From Meandrina meandrites (Eukaryota > Cnidaria > Anthozoa > Scleractinia > Meandrinidae), in NCBI GenBank assembly GCA_963693305.1, contig OY855903.1, positions 27,471,955 through 27,535,954 of the forward strand: a DNA stretch of 64,000 nucleotides, read 5' to 3'. Position 1 is the first letter of the stretch. Each line of letters opens with the position of its first letter. The translations under genes and the position numbers were made by a program. Positions 46,100 through 58,094 of this stretch are shown here, piece by piece. Under the pieces are notes generated by a model. The model was not told the origin of the DNA, did not search any database, and saw only the letters and a program-made list of their open reading frames with translations.

Positions 46100-48003
46100 T
46101 ACTACAGAATTTGCTGTAAAAACATGTCTTTCCACCAACATTTGAACATTACAAAACTAAAGGACGATGATAGAGTTCTTGAAGACAATGTGGACATTGC
46201 GCGGAAATTTAATAACCATTTTTCAACTATTGCTGATTGTTGAGATTGACAATGCCTGACCTTGCCCATAATATCGACAAGCTGTTGAACTTTGTACAGT
46301 CTAGAAAGGATCCTAATGTGTCATTCAAAATCCCTCCAATTTCAACGACTCAGGTGGTATCCTATCTTATGAAGATTAGTCCAAGGAAGGCGTCAGGCAT
46401 AGACAACATCAGTGCCCGTTTTTTAAAAATAGCTGCTTCAGTGATCACCCCTTCAGTAGCACGACTGATCAATTACTCATTTCAGGTTGGTGTGTTTCCA
46501 AATCACTGGAAAACCGCTAAAGTAACGCCACTACACAAGGTAGGGACCTTGATGATGCATCCAATTTTCGTCCAATCTCAGTTCTACCTGTGTTGTCCAA
46601 GGTAATTGAACGGCACATCCATGATGCGCTGTATAACTACCTGACAGATAATAATTTGATCTATCCTCGCCAATCTGGTTTTCGGAAACGACATAGTACC
46701 ATGACACGGATTATTGACAAACTGTTGTTTAACCTAGATGATAATAAAGTTTGTGGTTTAGTTCTTGTTGACTACTGTAAAGCATTTGACATGGTTGATC
46801 ACGCCATTCTTCTCGACAAGCTTAATGCTTATGGTGTTGATGGGTCGTCGCTAGCGTGGTTCAAGTCTTATCTATCCGATCGGCGTCAACTGGTGTCACT
46901 GGCAGGGACAATGTCTGACATGACAACTGTGAGGCATGGAGTCCCCCAAGGCAGCGTATTAGGCCCTTTGTTGTTTATTGTCTTCATAAACGACTTGCCC
47001 TTGCATGTCAGTTCATCCGATATTGATTTGTATGCGGACAATATGACAATTACTTCATATGCAGATTTTCAAAAGATGTCAAAGCTGCAGGATTCACTAA
47101 AAATGGCTGTGTTGGAGGTGGTAAGCTGGGCGTCAGCAAACAGGTTACTGCTTACTGAAAAGAAAACTAAGGTTTTGGTTGTCACGGGAAAGCATCTTTT
47201 GAGCAAGATCGACTATGCACCAGAAGTCTCTATCGGGAGCACTAAGCTAACCAATGTCTGTACTGCTAAATTATTAGGGCTAGAAATTGATCAGGACTTA
47301 TCTTTTTCGTGGCATGTAGATAGTGTATGCAAAAAACTTTCTCAATGTATTGGTGTCCTAAAGAAGATCAGGAGTATGCTTCCACACAAGCAAAGAATAT
47401 TGTACTATAATAGTATGATAAAGCCTGTATTTGATTACGTCAATGTCATTTGGACAACATGTAACAAGGATAATCTTGGCAGGGTACTGAAGCTACAAAA
47501 GAGAGCTGCAAGAATAATTCCACTATTTAACTGTCTTAAATGGCTTTCGTTTATGAAGATGCAAAAGTGACAAGATGTGCAGTTGCATACAAAAGGGTTC
47601 TAGGCTTCTTGCCTTCATATCTTCAAGAAAGTCTAAGGTTAAATAGTAGTATGCATGGTAGGCACACGAGATATTCAAACTACAATTTACTTTGCCCTTC
47701 TTTTAAAAGACAAACTGAAGGAGGAAGAACCTTTGCAGTTCTAACTTGCCAAGCATAGAACAGCCTGCCACTTGAGCTAAGGAAAAAACCTTCACTTAAC
47801 AGTTTTCAAAATAGTTTTTCCAGTTCAATTTTAAGAAAACAGCATTTTATTGACCATTTTTAATTTAAGATTATTCTTTTTCAAATAGTTTTCAATTAGT
47901 TTTGTGATTTATAAATTGTAAATAGGAGGGCCATAGGTTTATTAGCTTTATAGCTATTAAGTGCTACCCTCTACAAATAAAGATGTTACCTTACCTTACC
48001 TTA
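46100..48003 (+). mobile_element. Non-LTR retrotransposon (CR1/L2-like), RT domain with 3' tail
   Basis: Homology begins near 46147 with LKDDDRVLEDNVDIARKFNN. It is interrupted by stops, then runs from 46240 through PRKASGIDNISARFLKIAA and NHWKTAKVTPLHK. After a frameshift near 46550 it continues in a 326-codon frame (46590-47570): SGFRKRHSTM, LVDYCKAFDMVDHAILLDKL, the PQGSVLGPLLFIVFINDLP motif, and LYADN in place of YADD. A thumb region follows (KPVFDYVNVIW, LQKRAARII). A further shift near 47560 leads to a C-terminal remnant. The 3' end has AATAAAGATG followed by (TTACC)n. No endonuclease domain is present, so it is 5'-truncated. The catalytic D-to-N change and frame breaks make it inactive. 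It inserted in the last part of the host gene. Confidence 0.88.
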
Positions 48004-48109
48004 CCCTACTGCAAAATCCACATACAAGAAGAAGAAATTGAGCAGGGACCTCTTGAGGCATTGGAAAATAACTGCCCACCTAAAATGAACTTTAACTTTT
48101 TAACTATAT

Positions 48110-49184
48110 TCATTATATCTATATGCAGTTGCTATTTTTTTAAAATCTAATCAGATTTTCTTGTGTTCGTGTTAGAATAAGCAACTACCGCTGTAAATTG
48201 TACAAAGATGGCCTTTTGCTATTGCATTTTCTGAAACAATTTGTAATACATTATCTTGCACTTGTCCACTGAATTAATACATTGTACATATCTGAACATA
48301 TTCTGAGTCCCTCATCCAAGGGTGTGAACTTTACTCCCTTTTTAAGCTTATTTCATGTCATTATGACCAATAACCGCATGATTTAATACATCTTTAAACA
48401 CCAAGTCAGCCATTTTCCACACGACATTAGTTGACCCTTCAAACGTCATTATCAACATGTAAATTCAATATATTTCATATGCTATTGATTCGGAGAATGT
48501 ACCAAGACGTTGGTTTAAACCTTGTTAAATAAGGGATGCAAAGCGTGACTTTTGGCCTTGCAATTTTACGTAAGCAAACAGGAGCGTTATAAAAGCTAAA
48601 TGAAGGTTGGTTTCGGATAATTTCGGTACAATCAATGTACTATTTCGCTGCTGAAATGGAATCCCGATTTCACAAAACCAAAACAATTCCGCATTCAAGG
48701 ACACAAAAACCACCTATTAATCAGAAGTTTGACATATGGGCCGTAACAGTGAAGTGATATAACCAAAGGAAATGGCATTCGGCTCGAGATATCGGGCAAT
48801 ATTTAAAAAAATCGGGAATCCATCTGTATAATTATTTAAAATTTCGAGACGCCAAGCCTCGAGGGACGATTTAATTCTACAGCTACTATTAAATCAACTT
48901 ACCTGAATTTATTCCGCAAATAAATGAAGTTATCCCGGTTTCCTCTTAGTAAAAAGTGTGAAATGTTCTTTCCAAGCGATATTTTCCCCAACAGATGGTA
49001 TTAAATACACGACTTGCGACGCGACTCATCCTTGTTTACAAGGTTGAAACGTGACCAAAAGTTAATAAAGTTTTTCATTAAGTAACGACTAACGTGCTAA
49101 CGATGCTGGGGGTCTGAATCTGTCTTTGGAATCATTCCTTAAGTCACGCGAGGAAGAAAAGTAGGCAGGCAAATTGTCCTGACA
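48110..49184. other. Intergenic, no feature seen
   Basis: AT-rich; no supported exon. The coding start of the next pseudogene is not identified, so upstream exons could be hidden here. Confidence 0.35.
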
Positions 49185-50524
49185 CAACTTTAACGGAAGG
49201 TAATTGGGAGGTCATAGAGTTTCAGGTCTTATTGCAGCAGAGTCAGGAGTTCCATCATGCCCTTGAACATGCACTTGCAAGCATTGCTAATGTTACCCAA
49301 ACTGAATATGTGTTACTGTACCTGTGGTCTATAACCTGGCAGCCAGCAGTTTCATGTACTTAAGGAACCTCTTCAAAAAGAAAAGAACAGCAGCAACACA
49401 TGTCTTGCTGCTAATGTTGTCCAGTGAGAAGAGATAGAACAAACCGTACGCCTTATCAATTCGCTATGTGCCCTACAGAACTTTAAAGGATCAGTTCATC
49501 CGAGATTTAACAAAGGATCTCAAAGAGGAGATGAAAAAAGGGATTTATCTCTCATTGCAGGTAAGCCATAGATAATTTTGATAAAAAATATTCTTTGTGA
49601 ACTGTGGACTTTAAAAAGCTACAGAGTGTTTTCATATGACATCCTTGCAGCCATATTCAGGTGTACCAAGCCATTCCTCCAGGAATTACACTCATACATC
49701 CTTGTTTGTTTTAGCAAACCAATATGCCCACTGTTCACGTGAGCCAAAAGGCTCTTTGCAAGCCAGATGTCTTATCAGGCTGACACTTGAATCTAGATTC
49801 AATAGCATCAAGTGACTTGAGGATATTTCACTGCCCTGGATGGGATGTTAATCCATGTAATGCCCTTCTCAGCAGTTTGTCAGGTTTCCCAGGCAGTTAT
49901 CTGGTACACATTTTTACACCCGGCGGAGAGAAGCACTGTGCATGCAACATGCTTTGCTAGCTACAGTGTTTTTTTTTGTTATTCAGACAAAAAAATCGAC
50001 AAAATTGATTCAGTACACTTTTTATACTAGGAACTGTTACTGACAGAGAGTTCTCCTTTTTGAGGTCTCAAGGTGAGACACAGCCTTTACATCTGTGGCA
50101 ATTAATTCACGATGCTAAGGAGAGTGTGAGCAAGTGCAGCAGGAAAACCCTCCTTGATAAACTTGAGCAAGTTAGCAGTGAGTGAAAAATGCACGTGTAC
50201 ATATTCATGTTTAATTTATACTGTACTTTCATAAATGCCCAGGGTATTAATTAATTATCACTATTAAAATACTTTATTCACTGCTCCTTACAAATAAGAA
50301 AACTTGGGCATATCCTATTATTACCAGCATGACAAATGCATGAATTTATCAAAACTCAATTGCTGTGCAATATACTACAATGACAATGATGTTCTATTTT
50401 ATAGGAAGCTGACCAACAAAAACCTTTTATCAATTTCCTTTAAATGTTGAAGCAGCAATCATTATTTAAGGCAAAATAAAGCCTCCATTTGAACAGTTCA
50501 TGTTTATGCCTGTGATTTTTCCCT

Positions 50525-51551
50525 TTAAAGGAACCCTCCACTGTTTTTACAAGAATCGCTAAAAATGTTCCAAATGTGTTAATTAATAGATCCTATATTA
50601 ATAAAATGACTTACCAAGCAAACTGATTTTTTTATCGATTTTCAAAAGAGCCTTTCAGCCTCTTCGAAATTCCTGCGGCCGCCATCTTGAATAGCACGCA
50701 GTGGACTGTGGACACTGATGACATATCGTGGCTGCTCTCTCCAATCTCTGCTCTATGAATTCGAGATAATTTCGTAAACAAGTAGCAGATTTTGCCATAT
50801 CACCTGAACCGAGAGTACTCTTCTAAAGAAGAACGACCAGAGAATGCATCATAACAAGAAGAAGAGGAGGAGGAAGGTTCAATTTTAAAGTAAGAAAATG
50901 TCGATCGCCATCAAACACGTCTTTAGACCGCTTATGCAAACGATGTTCTGCACTGCCGATCGAGAAGCCATCAGTGTGTTGCAAAGAGCTGGCATTTTTG
51001 TCGAAAGATGAAGGTACACAGTGATGCAGAAAGGTCATCTATGCTCTGTTTTTATTTATAAAAGAGACTTATGTTTCGTTAAGTATTTGTATGATTTTTA
51101 AAGTGAAATAAATTTGACGAATGGAACTGAACTGTTGATCTTTGTTTTGTTCGTTTGTAAATAAAAGCCACTCAATTCCTTAAGAGTGTTTCTTCATTGT
51201 GGCCCGATATTTTTTGAAATTCATCAGAAAGAAGAGTAGAGTTCCAGGTTTAAAGAGTACTGTAGGTCCAGGTGATATATGGCTGATATGGCAAAATATG
51301 CGACATGTTTACCAATTCATACAGCAGAGATCAGAGCGAGCAACCACGCTACGTCATCAATGCCCACAGTCCATTGCGCGCTATTCAAGATGGCGGCCGC
51401 GGGAATTATGAAGAGGCTGAGAGGCTCTTCTTTGAAAATCGATAAAAGAAATCAGTTCGCTAGGTAAGGCATTTTTTCATATAGGATCTACTAATGAGCA
51501 CATTTGGAACATTTTAAGCAATACTTGTAAAAAAAGGGAGGGTTCCTTTAA
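50525..51551. mobile_element. Foldback MITE with TTAA target duplication and ~250-bp TIRs
   Basis: TTAA at 50525-50528 and 51548-51551 encloses a 1019-bp element. The ends AGGAACCCTCCACTGTTTTT and AAAAAGGGAGGGTTCCT start inverted repeats that persist for about 250 bp with mismatches, including GCGGCCGCCATCTTGAATAG / CTATTCAAGATGGCGGCCGC. It lies within the intron between exons 2 and 3 of the transposase-like gene. There is no transposase. Same target class as the elements at 42451 and possibly 11790. Confidence 0.88.
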
Positions 51552-52379
51552 GTTGATAAAATAATAAGATTTTCATTTTTGTTTAGTTGATCCAGATGGG
51601 AGACCCATACCAAGATCACCTGATCCTGATACACCACAAGACGTGATTGCACAGATTCATGAACTGAGGAATGGTGTGGACAGAATGTCCTTGGAAGATG
51701 CAATCACTTATGTGGTAATCTTGTTCCTGCTGGCTACAGTCCATACCCCTTAAGACAAGATACCCCTCAATCGCTCTTGGGTAAGCTCCGATCAATTGTT
51801 GCCAGATGCAAATTCAGGGCAACTGTTGACTACTGGAAAAAACAGGGAGTCGACTTTTCAACCTACTTGTATATCCCTGAAGTTGATCCTGTGACTAGCG
51901 ATGAGAGACATGACTGTGGTGACCATAATCATCTATTCCGACGTGCAGCAAGCAGCATAAGGCAGGGCAGAGACTCCACTCTGCATTTTGAAGCCTTTGA
52001 TGACATGCTGAGGGATTCTCTTAGTGGCCTAACCGATGCAGCTCTGATTGGCAAGAGAAAGCAGTCTCTTGTTGATGCTGAATGACTGATATCGTCACAT
52101 GTAGTTTCATCTCTCCGTTGCGGTGGACATCACCAAGAGGCTTGTCACGTTGAGTTGTTGACACAGTGGCATGAAGCTACTAATGGCAGAGGACTTACCC
52201 AGTTGCAGCACTGTAAGTTCAACTATGAGATGTTGAATTACATCCTTGGCATGTTGAAAACTATGATTTTCAGACCATTGACATTAACAGGTTAGCACAA
52301 TGTGAGATTGTTAGCATCTCAACAAAAATTACCTTTGTAAAAATGCACCAATTGTTATAAGATGGAATTATGTATCTTT

Positions 52380-52497
52380 TGTTGTGATTTGGAACTGTAT
52401 TGCGTGACATTGCATTCCTCCAGAATCACGTGATATGTTTTTGCCTCGTGTTGAATAAATTAGTGTGTGTTGAATGCATTTATGGCTGTTCATTACA
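52380..52497 (+). repeat. 5' LTR of outer Ty3/gypsy element
   Basis: 118 bp, TGTTGTGATTTGG...GGCTGTTCATTACA. It contains a TTGAATAAATT polyadenylation-type signal. It differs from the 3' LTR by four substitutions. Confidence 0.93.
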
Positions 52498-52570
52498 TTT
52501 GGCGGCAAGACGATTCAATCTAGATTCGAACAGGAATGGCGACCTATGGGAAAATAGGCGAATTCAGCAC

Positions 52571-52737
52571 CAGTACCGGTCAGCGGTACGCTAGTTATAG
52601 GCTTGGGTAGTAGTGTTCTTCTCTCTCGATCCTCGTGCTCTCGTGCTTGTGAACTCGCTCCGTGATCGCTCAGGCTTATTAAAGGTTCCAGTTGTGTAAC
52701 GAATCGTGTCATCGGTTTACCTTTGCTCTATTTACTG
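52571..52737 (+). repeat. 5' LTR of inner element
   Basis: 167 bp, CAGTACCGGTCAGCGG...CTCTATTTACTG. Contains an extra 8 bp (CTCTCGTG-type) compared with the 3' copy. Confidence 0.85.
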
Positions 52738-52894
52738 GCGTGGTGGCAGCGTCTTCGAACTTACGCCAAGAAATCGGCGCATTAGACGATAATATCAAGG
52801 CAAAGCTACTCGTTTCCCACAGGTACGTCGATACTTCGAACATTCTCGTCGTTCAAGCACGATTTCATCGTCCAACCAATACACAACAACAGTC

Positions 52895-55800
52895 ATGGGA
52901 ACCACTGCACGGGCTCCGAAACAATGGAGCCTCTCGAAGAACGAGACGATTAACAGCTTCGAGAATTGGAGGCAAAATCTGGTTTATACTCTGTCACTCG
53001 ACACTAACTTCGCTCCATTTCTCGCCGATGGCGCTACTTGGGCAAAGACGACTAGGGCCGAGCCCCTACGCAGCTTCACTGATGACGGAGAAACAGTACC
53101 GCTCTCCAGATGTAAAACAGCCCGTCAGAAAGTTAACTTTTTGGAACTAATGCTCGGGCAAATAGCCAATTATTGCCCTGTTATATCGAGGAATACCTTA
53201 TTAAAGAACTCAACTTCCATTCAGTCTTTTTGGAACATGATACGGGAACATTTTGGCTTCCAAATCACAGGAGCTCACTTCCTGGATTTCGCAAACTTAC
53301 ATCTGGAAGCTGACGAACGCCCTGAAGACCTCTTCCAGAGACTAATGGCCTTTGTGGAGGACACTTTACTCCATGCTAACAGCCTTTCCCATCATGGCGA
53401 TGTTACCGCCGAAGACGAGGAACTCACTCCTACTCTGGAAAATTTCATCGTACTGACCTGGCTCAGATTAATACACCCTGAGTTGCCAAAGCTAGTGAAA
53501 CAAAGATATGGAACCGAATTACGATCACGAACTCTAGCATCCATAAAGCCAGAAATATCTCAAGCCCTCACCTCCTTACTCGACGAGATACGCACCGCCA
53601 ATGATGCTAAAATCATGCGCACTGCTGTTAGTGGTCATCGCAAACCCATTGGCAATAGATCTCAGTACAAGGTGAGCACACGACCCAACCGTCCGTCCAG
53701 GTCCTGCCTGCTATGTAAACAGGCTAACCGACCCGAGAATGGCCATTTCCTTAGCGAATGCAGGTTTCTTCCGGAACAAGATCGTAGGTACATAGCTAAG
53801 GCCAGACAAATCGCCGACATCTTCGACGACCCTGCTGATCCGGACACCAGACCCTATGCAGACGAGCCAGACAGCGACACTGATGACCCTGATCCTAGTC
53901 CTGGCACTCATGTCTTCCGCATACAGACTCTCCAGTCGCCTTACCTTGATATGTTCCACGCACACCACCCAGTGCGCATAACCATTGACAGTGGCGCCAC
54001 AGGAAACATGATTCGCCACACCGTTGTCCAACGTCTTGGCTGCCGCGTGCCGCCCAGTTCTCAATCCATCCACCAAGCAGACGGCTCATCTCCCCTGCAT
54101 GTGGTTGGTGAAACACGCTTATCATTCACCCGTGAAGACCGCATATTTACCTTCGAAGGCCTTGTCGTCGAAAACCTCGATGTAGATGTACTGGCCGGAA
54201 CCCCGTTCATGGAAACTAATGATATAGCAGTACGCCCAGCCAAGCGCCAAGTAATCCTTGGAGACGGGTCCATCTACAACTATGGGTCGCACCAACCTGC
54301 AGCAGTCAGCTCTGCGGCACGTCGTGCCATAGTGCTACGTTCCCCTTCCTCGTCCACCACCATCTGGCCCGGAGAATTCCTTGAAGTCAATTTACCAAGT
54401 GATGCACCTCGCGACTCTGTCTATGCATTGGAACCGCGGACCGATGCGCCCAGCATAAGGCAGCTAACAGCTTCCCAACTGTGGCCAACCCCAGCCATCA
54501 TCTCGAGCGTCGCGGGAAAGATACGCATCCCCAACCTCTCTCCTCAGCCACATTTTCTCAAGAGAAATGAGCACTTTTGTCAGGTACGCGCTGCGTATGC
54601 ACCAGAAGCCAGCAACGACAAATCGCAGCTGCAAACCACGCCGCGACCCAGACCACCTCCACTTCAGGCCAGCACCAAACACTCTGCAAACGTGTGTCTT
54701 GATCCAGAAAACTTGCTTCCCCGCGATGTCAGAGCTGAGTTCTCTTCACTCCTTGACGAGTACGACCATGTATTTGACCCAAAAATCAAGGGTTACAATG
54801 GCTCAGTAGGACCTTTCGAAGCCAGAGTCAACATGGGTCCTGTGGAACCCCCTCAACGGAAAGGCCGGCTGCCGCAGTATGCCCGTAACCAGCTACTGGA
54901 CCTGCAACATAAATTTGATGAACTCGAAGCATTGGGTGTCTTTCGCCGTCCCGAAGACATCAACATTGCCGTCAAGTACCTCAACCCGTCTTTCCTCATC
55001 AAGAAAGCCAACGGTGGCTACCGCCTAGTCACCGCCTTTGCTGACGTTGGCCGATACAGCAAGCCTCAGCCCTCTCTCATGCCAGACGTAGACTCCACCC
55101 TACGTCTTATTGCCCAGTGGAAACACACCGTCGCCACAGACCTGACCAGCACATTCTACCAGATTCCACTCTCACGCGACTCTATGAAATATTGTGGCGT
55201 TGCCACACCATTCCGGGGTGTGCGTGTGTATGTGCGGTCTGCCATGGGCATGCCAGGCTCAGAGACGGCCCTCGAGGAGCTCATGAGCCAAGTGCTCGGT
55301 GACCTGTTGGAGGAAGGCATTGTTGCTAAAATCGCAGACGATCTGTATTGCGGAGGTAACTCTCCGGAAGAACTCCTGCAGAACTGGACGAAAGTTTTAC
55401 GAGCCCTCCACAAATGTGATCTCCGCCTTTCTGCATCAAAGACCATCATCAACCCACAATCCACAACAATACTAGGCTGGATTTGGAACTGTGGCACCTT
55501 AAGTGCTAGCCCACACCGCATTGCAGCCCTTGCTTCCTGCCCTGCACCCGACACCGTAGCCCAAATGCGATCCTTCATTGGAGCTTTTAAGGTGCTCTCC
55601 CGTGTCATTCCTGGATGCTCTACACTCCTTGCACAACTCGACGACACTGTCGCTGGCCGCGAATCTAAGGAAATGATCCAGTGGACAGATGACCTCAGAA
55701 CATCATTCCGCAACGCCCAGGCCACCCTGTCCACTACCCACACCATCTCGCTCCCCAGACCTGGCGATCAACTGTGGATTGTGACAGATGGAGCTGTCCG

Positions 55801-57787
55801 AAAACCTGGAATAGGTGCCACCCTATATGTCACCCGTGATGGCAAGCTACGCCTGGCAGGATTTTTCAGTGCCAAACTACGCGGCTCTCAGACAGCGTGC
55901 CTACCATGTGAGGTGGAAGCTTAAGCTATCGCCGTTGCCGCCAAGCACTTTAGCCCCTACCTAATACAGTCTCATCATAAGGCCTGCGTACTGACGGATA
56001 GCAAACCATGCGTACAGGCATATGAAAAACTTTGCCGAGGAGAGTTCTCAGCAAGCCCTCGTGTGTCTACCTTCCTGTCTACTGTGAGCCGATATCAGGC
56101 CTCTGTCAGACACGTATCTGGCTCCGCAATACTGCCTTCAGACTTCTCCAGCCGTAATGCTGCCCCCTGTGAAGATGAAGCTTGCCAAGTCTGCGCGTTC
56201 ACAAAGCTTACTCAAGAATCTGTTGTCAGACACACATCTACCCAAGACATACTTAGTGGCACCAAGCACCTCCCATTCACCAGCCGCACCGCCTGGTTGA
56301 CCACACAGGCTGAATGCCCCGAATTACGCCGCACTCGAGCGCACCTACAACAGGGAACACGTCCCTCGAAAAAGCTAACAAACTTGAGGGATGTTACGAG
56401 GTACCTCAACGTAGCAACCATTGCGAAGGATGGCTTGCTTGTTGTCAAGCGTGACGAACCTCTCGCACCAACCCGCGAATGCATTATCGTCCCCTGACAA
56501 GTACTAGAGGGACTCTTAACTGCACTACACATCCAACTCGGTCACCCATCCAGCCATCAACTGAAAGCTGTAACCAAGCGCTACCTCTATGCCCTGGACA
56601 TAGACAAGGCCATTGACCGTGTGACTCAAGCTTGCCACCAATGTGTTGCCTTGCGCCAAACCCTGAAAATGCGAGAGGAGCAGTCATCTTCCCCTCCACC
56701 TGATGCCGTTGGCGTATCATTTGCTGCAGACGTTATCAAGCGCTCGAGACAGCTCATTCTTGTGATACGTGAGCGCGTGACCTCCTTCACAGCCACAACT
56801 CTAATGGAGGATGAGCGACACAACACTCTACGTGATGCCCTAATTCGCCTTTGCGTCCAGATGCGCCCACTTGATGGGCCGTCAGCCGTCATACGCACTG
56901 ACCCCGCCTCAGGATTCAAGGCACTAACAGAGGACCTACTACTAAAACACCACAGAATTACCATAGAGATTGGAAATGCCAAGAATTGCGACAAGAACCC
57001 CGTAGCCGAGAGGGCGGTTCAAGAAGTCGAAAACGAGTTACTCCGACTTGACCCACTAGGCGGTCCTTGGTCCCCCGTGACCCTGTCAGTAGCAACAGCT
57101 ACCCTCAACTCGCGCATTTGCTCTCGTGGCCTTTCTGCTAGGGAGATGTGGACACAGCGAGACCAGTTCTCAAACCAGCAAATACCACTGCACGACCAGA
57201 GCCCCATCGTTCAACAACACGAACAGCATATTGCCAACCACCATCACAGCGAGAAGGCTAAGGCCCCCATCACCAAGGACCGCCCAGCTGAGCACATCAC
57301 CGTTGGTGACTTAGTATACCTGTACTCTGACCGCAACAAGACTAGAGCACGCGATCGCTACTTGGTTGTAGAAGTGACCGGTTCCTTCTGCAACATCAGA
57401 AAATTTGTCGGCTCTCAGCTTCGTAGCACATCTTATTGTGTGAAAACCTCAGATTGCTACCGGGTTCCATCCGAAGTAGCAGACTACCGACCATCGGCAA
57501 TCAACGATGAAGCAGACTCGTCATCCGATGAAGCCCCATCAGCACAGCCAGTGTGCTCCCCACCACCTCCACCTGTCATACCGAGTGCAATCTCGAAACA
57601 TCTGCTACTCAAGAAGTTCCTGATAAGGACCTCCCTGCTGGCGGACACGAACCTCATGAGGACACCCACACCGATCCAGAAATAGACTCCCCCGCCAGTG
57701 ACTCTGATAGCAGTGACCCGCCCCGCAGATCCACGTGTGCGACATCGTCCGGCACGTTACAATGACTTTGTTCTAGACTCTAACTAA
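52895..57787 (+). pseudogene. Inner element gag-pol polyprotein (Ty3/gypsy order)
   Basis: A single frame runs from ATG 52895 to about 57685 with only two nonsense codons: TAA at 55922-55924 and TGA at 56495-56497. Then a frameshift leads to an alternative C-terminus ending TAA near 57787. Order: gag (residues ~1-260); a zinc-knuckle variant [19 protein letters not shown] (C-x2-C-x9-H-x4-C, ~270-288); aspartic protease [12 protein letters not shown] (~362-373); RT with [13 protein letters not shown] (~747) and IADDLYCGG (~812); RNase H with VTDGA (~960); integrase with an H-x4-H...C-x2-C finger (56530-56650) and D, D, E in AADVI, RTDPASGF and VAERAV. The protease-RT-RNase H-integrase order is that of Ty3/gypsy, not copia. 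The C-terminal RRST segment is basic. Catalytic residues look intact, so only the stops and the shift disable it. Confidence 0.9.
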
Positions 57788-57931
57788 CTAACCATAAACA
57801 GTGGCACAAAGAACATTAATAGTTTTCGTTACAAGTTTTATATTCGTTCCTGTTTGTAGTTTACATATTATTCCAAGGTTAGATCGCTACACATTTGTAA
57901 CACTGGAGAGAAGAAGAAAAGGAAGTCACGC

Positions 57932-58090
57932 CAGTACCGGTCAGCGGTACGCTAGTTATAGGCTTGCGTAGTAGTGTTCTTCTCTCTCGATCCTCGTGCA
58001 TGTGAACTCGCTCCGTGATCGCTCAGGCTTATTAAAGGTTCCAGTTGTGTAATGAATCGTGTCATCGGTTTACCTTTGCTCTATTTACTG
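57932..58090 (+). repeat. 3' LTR of inner element
   Basis: 159 bp copy lacking 8 bp of the 5' LTR. Followed by GCAC and the resumed outer gag. Confidence 0.85.
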
Positions 58091-58094
58091 GCAC

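Larger units (their letters stand above)
41266..48105 (+). pseudogene. Multicopy cnidarian gene (function unknown) broken by three insertions
   Basis: After TTTCAG the coding part starts at 41266: FTELSKTYGAAEKTKVGNMV, KEFLLQKGVDLTKF. It shifts frame near 41480 to GKYRLVEIITPQRYKKLMLH and MTTEKIKDRLSELGE (a SAP-like helix pair). It shifts again to GLLKPALEAKLKEELKGI and then PLEPLHDLKEHINNVLKELP, up to the acidic TEEEEREFST at 42450. It resumes at 43246 after the first insertion (TIPNSITRVQAERRFW, GVWWHADEDSKEIIF, HHFRSSSL) and runs to an acidic repeat with PQPLMCT. After the second insertion it continues at 45705-46100 (INTSNGDLSELSDDECEGC, ILQTKLALAVSKILGV, KYQDTLASIQTQVLGAHQ). After a LINE a short C-terminal remnant (YCKIHIQEEEIEQG) ends at 48105. 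I recall full-length relatives in corals and hydrozoans, annotated only as uncharacterised. At least four stops or shifts besides the insertions. Confidence 0.6.
52571..58090 (+). mobile_element. Nested LTR retrotransposon (inner) inserted in the outer gag
   Basis: Direct repeats 52571-52737 (167 bp) and 57932-58090 (159 bp) differ by three substitutions and one 8-bp indel. The duplication GCAC flanks the element (52567-52570, 58091-58094). The LTR termini read CAGTA...TACTG, an inverted 5-mer but opposite to the usual TG...CA, so boundaries could be a few bases off. TGGTGGCAGCG after the first LTR is the likely primer-binding site. A purine tract, GGAGAGAAGAAGAAAAGGAA (57905-57924), lies just before the second LTR. 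It is less diverged than the outer element, as the nesting order requires. Confidence 0.9.

Noticed and set aside
48525..48713. Short minus-strand frame between two pseudogenes
   Set aside because: No splice context, motif or conserved feature.
55156..55746. Minus-strand 196-codon frame inside the inner polyprotein
   Set aside because: Antisense shadow of the RT/RNase H coding sequence.
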